Positions 6,993 through 11,901 of a DNA stretch of 11,901 nucleotides are shown piece after piece; position 1 is the first letter of the stretch, and the number at the start of each line of letters is the position of its first letter. This DNA is from Cyanobium sp. NIES-981 (GTDB lineage: Bacteria > Cyanobacteriota > Cyanobacteriia > PCC-6307 > Cyanobiaceae), in assembly GCA_945907085.1 (NCBI GenBank), contig CAMDSS010000038.1, forward strand, positions 1-11,901, in the 5' to 3' direction. A program made the position numbers and the translations under genes. The notes under the pieces are model-generated. The model was not told where the DNA came from. It saw only the letters and a program-made list of their open reading frames with translations, and did not search any database.

Positions 6993-7955
6993 ATGGCCCC
7001 TCTGCCAGTGATCACTCGCCACGACTGGACCCGCGCCGAGATCCAGGCCCTGCTGGATCAGCCCCTGATGGATCTGCTTTGGCAGGCCCAGCAGGTGCAC
7101 CGCGTGGCGAATCCTGGTTATGAGGTGCAGCTTGCTTCGCTACTCAGTGTCAAAACCGGTGGCTGCGAGGAGGACTGTGCCTATTGCCCCCAATCGATGC
7201 ACCACAGCAGCGATGTGGCCGGCCAACCGGAATTGGATGTGGCGCCGGTGTTGGCCCGCGCCCGGGCGGCCAAGGAGGCTGGGGCCCACCGGTTCTGCAT
7301 GGGCTGGGCTTGGCGGGAGATCCGCGATGGGGCCCCCTTTGACGCCATGGTTGAGATGGTTCAGGGGGTGCGGGAGTTGGGCCTGGAGGCCTGCGTCACC
7401 GCTGGCATGCTCACCGACCAGCAGGCCGCTCGCCTAGCTGATGCGGGACTGACCGCCTACAACCACAACCTGGATACCAGCCCCGAGCACTACGACCGGA
7501 TCATCACCACCCGCACCTATCAAGAACGGCTGGAAACCCTGGCCAGGGTGCGTCGATCGGGCATCACCCTCTGCTGCGGTGGAATCATCGGCATGGGGGA
7601 AGGGCCCAGCGATCGGGCCGGCCTGTTGGAAGTGCTCGCCAATATCGAGCCCCATCCAGAGAGCGTGCCCATCAATGCCCTGGTGGCGGTGGAGGGAACC
7701 CCTCTGGAACACCAGCAGGCCGTCGACCCCCTCGATCTGGTGCGGATGGTGGCGGCGGCCAGGATCCTGATGCCCCACAGCCGGGTGCGGCTGAGCGCGG
7801 GTCGGGAGCAGATGAACCGCGAGGCCCAGATTCTTTGCCTCTTGGCTGGAGCTGATTCGATCTTTTACGGCGACACCCTCCTCACCACGGGCAATCCCGA
7901 TGTGGCGGCCGATCGGGAGCTGTTGGCCGCGGCGGGTGTTTCGCTATCGCGCTGA
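6993..7955 (+). CDS. bioB: Biotin synthase BioB
   Basis: A 320-residue radical-SAM enzyme that inserts sulfur into dethiobiotin to make biotin. The SAM [4Fe-4S] motif is C58-x3-C62-x2-C65 (GGCEEDCAYCPQS). Ligands of the sacrificial [2Fe-2S] cluster are present as C102 (RFCMG), C134 (EACVTAGM), C194 or C195 (LCCGG) and R266 in VRLSAGR, equivalent to the arginine ligand of E. coli BioB. FYGDTLLTTGNP near the C-terminus is also typical. One difference is MGWAWREI where many bacteria have MGAAW. The open frame extends upstream inside uppS, but the ATG at 6993-6995, 16 bp after the uppS stop, puts the N-terminus where the family starts. No bio-pathway partner is adjacent, so biotin synthesis here is not clustered. 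trhO follows after 13 bp. Confidence 0.96.
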   Translation: MAPLPVITRHDWTRAEIQALLDQPLMDLLWQAQQVHRVANPGYEVQLASLLSVKTGGCEEDCAYCPQSMHHSSDVAGQPELDVAPVLARARAAKEAGAHRFCMGWAWREIRDGAPFDAMVEMVQGVRELGLEACVTAGMLTDQQAARLADAGLTAYNHNLDTSPEHYDRIITTRTYQERLETLARVRRSGITLCCGGIIGMGEGPSDRAGLLEVLANIEPHPESVPINALVAVEGTPLEHQQAVDPLDLVRMVAAARILMPHSRVRLSAGREQMNREAQILCLLAGADSIFYGDTLLTTGNPDVAADRELLAAAGVSLSR

Positions 7956-7968
7956 TCCTGGAGGGCCG

Positions 7969-8931
7969 ATGGGGCTGGTAGTCGCTGCTTTTTATCGCTT
8001 TGCGGCCCTGGCCGAGGAGGAGCTGGCCCCTTGGCGCCAGCGGTTGGTTGCCCTGGGCCAAAGCGCTGATGTGAAGGGCACGGTGCTGCTGGCCCCCGAG
8101 GGTGTCAATGGCACCGTGTGTGGGCCAGCCCCTGGGGTCGAGGCCCTCTTGGCTGATCTGCGGAGCGATCCGCGGTTGGCCAAGTTGGAGGTCAAAACGG
8201 CGGTGGCGCAGCAGCAGACCTTCTATCGGCTGAAGGTGCGGCTCAAGCGCGAAATAGTAAGCATGGGCTGCCCCACGGTGAAGCCCTACCTGGGGGAGGG
8301 GGAGCTGGAAAGCGCCGCGGTTGGCACCCATGTGCCGCCCGAGCAATGGGACGCCTTGATTGCCGATCCAGACACCCTGGTGATCGATACCCGCAATGGC
8401 TACGAGGTGGCCCTCGGCAGCTTTACCGGGGCCATCGATCCGGGCACCGCCAGCTTTCGGGAGTTCCCCCAATGGGTGGAAACCGGGTTGCGCCCCCTGG
8501 TTGAGCAACGCCAACCCAAGCAAATCGCCATGTTTTGCACCGGGGGTATCCGCTGCGAAAAGGCCACGGCCTATCTGTTGCAGCAAGGTTTTGCGGGGGT
8601 CCACCATCTCCAGGGCGGCATCTTGCGCTATCTGGAAACCGTGCCGGCATCGGCCAGCAGTTGGTGGGGGGAATGCTTTGTCTTCGACCAGCGGGTCACG
8701 GTGAACCACCAGCTCGAACCCGGAGAAGCGAGCCTGTGCCATGCCTGCCGCAAACCCCTCACTCCCGCTGATCGCCAACAGCCCAGCTATGTCGAAGGTG
8801 TGAGTTGTCTGCATTGCATCGGCGAGCACGGCAGTGACGATCGGGCCCGCTTTGCCGAGCGTCAGCGCCAGATTGGCCTCGCCAAGCAACGGGGCGAACT
8901 GCACATCGGCAAGGTGTTTGATGCCGGCTGA
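7969..8931 (+). CDS. trhO: tRNA uridine(34) hydroxylase TrhO (rhodanese-domain protein, YceA family)
   Basis: A 320-residue protein of the TrhO/YceA family, which forms 5-hydroxyuridine at tRNA wobble position 34 in an oxygen-dependent way, feeding the cmo5U/mcmo5U modifications that broaden codon reading. An N-terminal acylphosphatase-like region (about 1-105, with GVNGTVCG at 45-52) precedes a rhodanese domain (about 125-225). There VIDTRNGYE (138-146) and the active-site loop MFCTGGIRCEKAT (C190) match the family. Two C-terminal pairs, CHAC (257-260) and CLHC (280-283), look like a metal-binding knuckle typical of the longer members. The ATG at 7969 is preceded by GGAGGG (7960-7965), one of the clearest ribosome binding sites in the window. 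The stop overlaps the next gene by 11 bp. A generic sulfurtransferase role is the older alternative annotation. Confidence 0.92.
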   Translation: MGLVVAAFYRFAALAEEELAPWRQRLVALGQSADVKGTVLLAPEGVNGTVCGPAPGVEALLADLRSDPRLAKLEVKTAVAQQQTFYRLKVRLKREIVSMGCPTVKPYLGEGELESAAVGTHVPPEQWDALIADPDTLVIDTRNGYEVALGSFTGAIDPGTASFREFPQWVETGLRPLVEQRQPKQIAMFCTGGIRCEKATAYLLQQGFAGVHHLQGGILRYLETVPASASSWWGECFVFDQRVTVNHQLEPGEASLCHACRKPLTPADRQQPSYVEGVSCLHCIGEHGSDDRARFAERQRQIGLAKQRGELHIGKVFDAG

Positions 8932-9898
8932 ACTGCCCCGGCCGATTCTCTATAGCTTTCGCCGCTGCCCCTATGCGATACGGGCCCGCCTGGCCTTGCT
9001 TCTGGCCGGGATGGGCCCTGGCCAGGATTTTGAGCTTCGGGAGGTGAGCCTCAAGGCCAAGCCCCCGGAGCTCTTGGCGCGATCGGCCAAGGCCACGGTT
9101 CCCCTGCTCGAACTCACCGATGGCACCGTCTTGGCTGAAAGCATCGAGATCATGCAGTGGGCCCTAGCTCTGCCCTCAGACCAGGCCGCAGACCAGTCGA
9201 ACGACCAGCTCGCCCATCCGCTCTTGGTCCAAAACGATGGGCCGTTCAAGCACCATCTCGACCGGTTCAAATATCCCGATCGCTACCCCGGGGCCGATCG
9301 TGAGCACCACCGCGCAGCGACTGAAGCGATCCTGGGGGATTGGGATGGCCAGCTGGCTCAAGGTTGGTTGTTGGGTGATCAACCCAGCTGGTTGGATTGG
9401 GCGGTGCTGCCGTTTGTACGCCAATGGCATTTGGCCGATCCCGATCGGTTTGACCGGCATGGGGGCCTGGAGCATCTGCGGCGGTGGCTGCAGCGTTTTG
9501 AGGAGGGGCCGGAGTTGGCAGCGGTGATGGCTCCGCCCTGGGCCCGGCGCCAGGCCTGGCGCTCTCCCCAATGGGTTTATCACTTGGCCCTGGCCGATGA
9601 ATGGCGCACGGCCAGGGCCTGCGGCGAATACCGCCGTTCGACCCGGGGCCTCTCCCTCGAGCAGGTGGGTTTTATCCATGCCAGTGGGGCCCATCAGGTG
9701 GAGGCCACCTTCCGGCGCTTTTATGCCGATGCCGAAGCGGTGCTGTTGCTCACCCTGGATCCCGCTCGTTTGGACGCACCGCTGCGATGGGAAGCGGCAC
9801 CGGATAGTGCCGAGCTCTTCCCCCACATCTATGGGCCCTTGCCCGTTGGCGCGGTGCGCCTAGCTGAGCCCTTTGGCCTCGCTCCTGTGGTGCCATGA
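8921..9898 (+). CDS. Glutathione S-transferase-like protein fused to a DUF952 domain
   Basis: A 325-residue two-part protein. Residues about 8-85 are a thioredoxin-fold GST N-terminal domain: YSFRRCPYAIRARLAL with C16 at the usual active-site cysteine/serine position, cis-Pro P61 in VPLLEL, and ESIEIMQW (73-80) at the glutathione gamma-glutamyl site. Residues about 105-205 look like a helical GST C-domain. Residues about 217-315 match the DUF952 family: VYHLALADEW (219-228), GFIHASGAHQVEATFRRFY (250-268), LLLTLDPARLDAPLRWE (275-291) and ELFPHIYGPLP (298-308). The DUF952 part normally forms a stand-alone protein of about 110 residues, and no catalytic activity is established for it. From memory it is structurally related to the ADP-ribosyltransferase fold, which is unverified here. 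The ATG at 8921 overlaps the trhO stop by 11 bp, with AAGG (8911-8914) at good spacing. The function of the fusion is unknown. Confidence 0.85.
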   Translation: MPAELPRPILYSFRRCPYAIRARLALLLAGMGPGQDFELREVSLKAKPPELLARSAKATVPLLELTDGTVLAESIEIMQWALALPSDQAADQSNDQLAHPLLVQNDGPFKHHLDRFKYPDRYPGADREHHRAATEAILGDWDGQLAQGWLLGDQPSWLDWAVLPFVRQWHLADPDRFDRHGGLEHLRRWLQRFEEGPELAAVMAPPWARRQAWRSPQWVYHLALADEWRTARACGEYRRSTRGLSLEQVGFIHASGAHQVEATFRRFYADAEAVLLLTLDPARLDAPLRWEAAPDSAELFPHIYGPLPVGAVRLAEPFGLAPVVP

Positions 9899-10416
9899 CC
9901 AGCCTGGCAAGCCTGGAACGACGGGCCGCCGATCGGGGTTTGCTGTTGCGCCTCCAGGTGGGACGGCCCTTGGGCCTGCTCTATGGGGTACGGGTGGCCG
10001 TGGCCCGGCAGCCCTCGGTAGGGGGGCAGCTGCGGTTGGTGGGAGAGCTGAAGGGCTGGGCCTGGCCCACGCCTGGGGGGCTGCAGCTCGACACCCTCCA
10101 GGTGGCTGGCCGCTCCAGTGGTTTGCCAGACCTGGGTGTGGGGCCCCTGATTGCGGCCGCCGCCTTCGCCTGGGCCCTGGAGCAAACCCCCTGCCGGCGG
10201 GCTCAGATCTTGGCGATCCGAGATGACGATGGCCAGCATCGACGCTTGGTGCGCTACTTCCGTCGTTTGGGTTTTGTGCCCTCCAAGGAACTGGGGGCAG
10301 CGCTTTGGGACTTACCCGAGCGGTTGGTGTGGGGCGGCGCTGGTTTGGTGATGCAAGCCGATTGCCAGGTGGTTTTGGAGCGGGCGGTGGCGCTGTTGGA
10401 TCAAAACTGGAGTTGA
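9895..10416 (+). CDS. Conserved hypothetical protein with GNAT-like C-terminal half
   Basis: A 173-residue soluble protein with no signal peptide or membrane helix. I do not recognise a named gene. The segment from about 79 to 128 (LGVGPLIAAAAFAWALEQ, then ILAIRDDDGQHRRLVRYFRRLGFVP) resembles GNAT motif A followed by motif B, where RYFRRLGF plays the part of the usual LYxxLGF. The pyrophosphate-binding loop is weaker than the Q/RxxGxG/A consensus, so acetyl-CoA binding is uncertain. The N-terminal half is beta-rich with LLLRLQVGRPLGLLYGVRVAV. The ATG overlaps the previous stop as ATGA, indicating translational coupling to the GST-DUF952 gene. The stop lies 16 bp inside the convergent porin gene. 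It is the last gene of the plus-strand run. GNAT-like fold is a moderate-confidence reading; the substrate is unknown. Confidence 0.7.
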   Translation: MTSLASLERRAADRGLLLRLQVGRPLGLLYGVRVAVARQPSVGGQLRLVGELKGWAWPTPGGLQLDTLQVAGRSSGLPDLGVGPLIAAAAFAWALEQTPCRRAQILAIRDDDGQHRRLVRYFRRLGFVPSKELGAALWDLPERLVWGGAGLVMQADCQVVLERAVALLDQNWS

Positions 10417-11774
10417 AGCTGCAGGCCAAGGGCCAGGATGTTGGGGATGGTTCCCGTGCCCCCGGGATTGATTACCCACTGCAGAAATGGTTGAAGGGTG
10501 AGGGTGCTGTTGATCACAGCGCTGTAGTTGAGCTCTAGCAGGGATTCCGGGCTCAGGCCCGTGGTCACGTCGCTGTTGAAGCTGCTGCGGCCGAGGCCGA
10601 GGGCCACCACATCCAGGGGGCGACCAGGGATCACCCCTTGACTCAGCCAGCCACCACTGACAAACAAGGGATTGGGGTTGGTGGAGGTTGTCAGCCCGGA
10701 GCTGAGACCGAGCCAGAATCGGTTGTCGAGGCCCAAGGGCGTTGGTATAGCCAGGGTGAGGGTGCCGAACATTCCTGGCGTTTCCGTGTTGTTGGTTTGG
10801 TCGTTGAGGTAGCCACCGCCGATTTGTAACAGGGGCTCAGGGAGTTGGCGTGCCACCTGTTGCTTGTCCATTTGGATGGGTTGGCTCAACCGTTTGGCTC
10901 CCGGTAGGCGATCAAAACTCCATTGCACGACCTGCATGGATCCATTGATTTGGGGTAGGCCGGTGTTGACACCGAATAGGGAGGCCAAGGCGTTTTGGGG
11001 ATTCAAGAGAAAGGCCCCGTAGCGCCATTCCCCGTAGGGGCCGAGGTCGCCGCTGCTGCCCAGACCGGCGGTTCCCGGCCGCCAATGCAACTCAAAGCCA
11101 GGCGCCACCGAGGGGTTGATGGGTAAGCCCGTCACATTGAGATTGAGCGTGTTGTTGAGCACCGAGTTCACGTAGGCATCGAGCACCGGTGCTTCGATGA
11201 AGCCGGGGTTGAGGGACAACACCCCGGCCTTGAGATCCACCTCCCCCATGCCAGCGGACCTGGTCACACTGGCTTCCGTGAGCCAAAGACCGATGGGGTG
11301 GTCACTCGCTGTTAGGGGAAAGGCGCTCCCGATGGTTTGGCCGTAGCCCGCCGTGCCGCTGAACAGGGTGAGTTCCAGATGGCCTTTCCAGTGGTCGGCT
11401 TCTTTCCAGAGGGCCACGTCCTTGCCAAAGCCCCTGCTGAAGCTGGCATCCAAGGTGGTTTGCTGGATCCAATTGGTGGTTTTGCCGGTTCCTCCCCTGG
11501 GGTTGCCCAGCCCATCGCTCTGAATGGTCAGGCCGAGATCCAGCCACGGGGGGGCCTTCAGCAAGCTGTTCAGGGTTGGCCAGGGGCTGGCGGGTTCGAG
11601 AACTGTTTCCTGGCCAGTTTCAGGGCCTTGGTCATCCACGGGTCCAGCCTGGGTTGCAACCGGCGCTGCCACCGCGGCTAGGGCAAGCCATGCCAAGAGC
11701 AGGCCCTTGGCCCTGGGGTATCTAGGGGTCTTGCGTTGACTCCGCGTGGTAACTGCTTCGCACCAGGGGCCCAC
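10401..11774 (-). CDS. OprB-family carbohydrate-selective porin (SLH-less)
   Basis: An outer-membrane beta-barrel protein of about 457 residues with the start chosen here. A basic stretch (RSQRKTPRYPRAK) and hydrophobic GLLLAWLALAAVAAPVATQA form a signal peptide with likely cleavage after the final alanine (residue 43). The mature part has OprB features: WLDLGLTIQSDG, an alternating strand/turn pattern, and a C-terminal block with RPLDVVALGLGRSSFN, ESLLELNYSAVI and LTLQPFLQWVINPGGTG. It ends LQLQLQF with terminal Phe, the barrel-assembly signature. The S-layer homology domain common in cyanobacterial porins is absent. No start codon after the lipA stop leaves an intact signal peptide. GTG at 11774 (weak AGG upstream) is preferred. 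ATG 11822 or TTG 11825, behind GAGGAG, would give an over-long n-region. Substrate is unknown; sugars or inorganic ions are plausible. Confidence 0.85.
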   Translation of the reverse strand: MGPWCEAVTTRSQRKTPRYPRAKGLLLAWLALAAVAAPVATQAGPVDDQGPETGQETVLEPASPWPTLNSLLKAPPWLDLGLTIQSDGLGNPRGGTGKTTNWIQQTTLDASFSRGFGKDVALWKEADHWKGHLELTLFSGTAGYGQTIGSAFPLTASDHPIGLWLTEASVTRSAGMGEVDLKAGVLSLNPGFIEAPVLDAYVNSVLNNTLNLNVTGLPINPSVAPGFELHWRPGTAGLGSSGDLGPYGEWRYGAFLLNPQNALASLFGVNTGLPQINGSMQVVQWSFDRLPGAKRLSQPIQMDKQQVARQLPEPLLQIGGGYLNDQTNNTETPGMFGTLTLAIPTPLGLDNRFWLGLSSGLTTSTNPNPLFVSGGWLSQGVIPGRPLDVVALGLGRSSFNSDVTTGLSPESLLELNYSAVINSTLTLQPFLQWVINPGGTGTIPNILALGLQLQLQF

Positions 11775-11901
11775 TGCGGACCTGCTGGAAACCCAGCCCC
11801 CTGGCGATGGCCCCGAGTTCATCAAACTCCTCAGGCCTCCAATAGCGGGCCACGGGAATGTGGGCCAGGGACGGCCGCAAGTATTGCCCGAGGGTGAGGC
11901 G
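11722..11901 (-). CDS. lipA: Lipoyl synthase LipA, C-terminal fragment (cut by window edge)
   Basis: The minus strand from 11901 to the TAG at 11722-11724 encodes 59 residues that begin RLTLGQYLRPS and continue with IPVARYWRPEEFDELGAIAR, GLGFQQVRSGPLVRSSYHAE. This is the diagnostic C-terminus of lipoyl synthase, a radical-SAM enzyme that inserts two sulfurs into octanoyl groups on lipoyl-domain proteins. The GPLVRSSYHA motif includes the conserved RSSY serine that ligates the auxiliary [4Fe-4S] cluster in characterised LipA. The radical-SAM core lies outside the window. The stop falls inside the N-terminal region of the porin reading frame, so the two genes overlap in different frames and are probably co-transcribed. 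The identification is firm despite the short length. Confidence 0.93.
   Translation of the reverse strand, partial: RLTLGQYLRPSLAHIPVARYWRPEEFDELGAIARGLGFQQVRSGPLVRSSYHAESTQDP

Noticed and set aside
7882..8904. Minus-strand open frame of 340 codons opposite trhO
   Set aside because: It is a shadow of the well-supported trhO and bioB genes, with no family resemblance.
1..11901. tRNA/rRNA genes, CRISPR array, insertion sequence, prophage or toxin-antitoxin module
   Set aside because: No cloverleaf-like segment, regular repeat-spacer pattern, transposase, terminal inverted repeats or phage-like protein was seen. The DNA is almost fully occupied by housekeeping genes.

Overview
The window is about 11.9 kb of GC-rich, densely packed bacterial chromosome with about ten complete genes and a partial gene at each end. 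It suggests a picocyanobacterium of the Synechococcus/Cyanobium type. The reasons are a chloroplast/cyanobacterial-type ClpC, a cyanobacterial CdaA diadenylate cyclase, an OprB-family porin of the cyanobacterial kind, very short intergenic gaps and at least one copy of the cyanobacterial palindrome GCGATCGC. The assignment rests on protein recognition only; the species cannot be fixed from here.

Layout. On the minus strand at the left are the N-terminal 203 residues of an iron-containing alcohol dehydrogenase/GldA-like oxidoreductase (1-611), then clpC (637-3216), a 179-bp spacer containing a perfect DnaA-box-like 9-mer (3217-3395), and rimI (3396-3869). A 60-bp divergent spacer (3870-3929) then opens a seven-gene plus-strand run: lysA, cdaA, uppS, bioB, trhO, a GST-DUF952 fusion and a GNAT-like hypothetical protein (3930-10416). 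Its genes are separated by -11 to +16 bp, so it looks like one transcription unit. On the right, minus strand, are an OprB-type porin (10401-11774) and the C-terminal 59 residues of lipoyl synthase LipA (11722-11901). The last gene of the plus run and the porin converge and overlap by 16 bp, and the porin must start inside lipA.

How the genes fit together. LysA makes L-lysine from meso-diaminopimelate, also a peptidoglycan building block. UppS makes the undecaprenyl carrier for cell-wall assembly. CdaA, between them, makes c-di-AMP, so the front of the operon is envelope-themed. BioB and LipA are sulfur-inserting radical-SAM enzymes of cofactor synthesis. TrhO and RimI modify the translation apparatus (tRNA wobble uridine; ribosomal protein S18 N-terminus). 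ClpC is the Hsp100 partner of ClpP.

Most of this is core metabolism in a plausible picocyanobacterial order. I see no mobile element, CRISPR array, phage gene or rRNA/tRNA gene, and I do not claim a new biological system. The least ordinary items are the GST-DUF952 fusion and its coupled GNAT-like partner, the RHL variant of the CdaA RHR motif, an AT-richer expanded linker in ClpC, a porin lacking an SLH domain whose start lies within lipA, and the DnaA-box-like site upstream of clpC.
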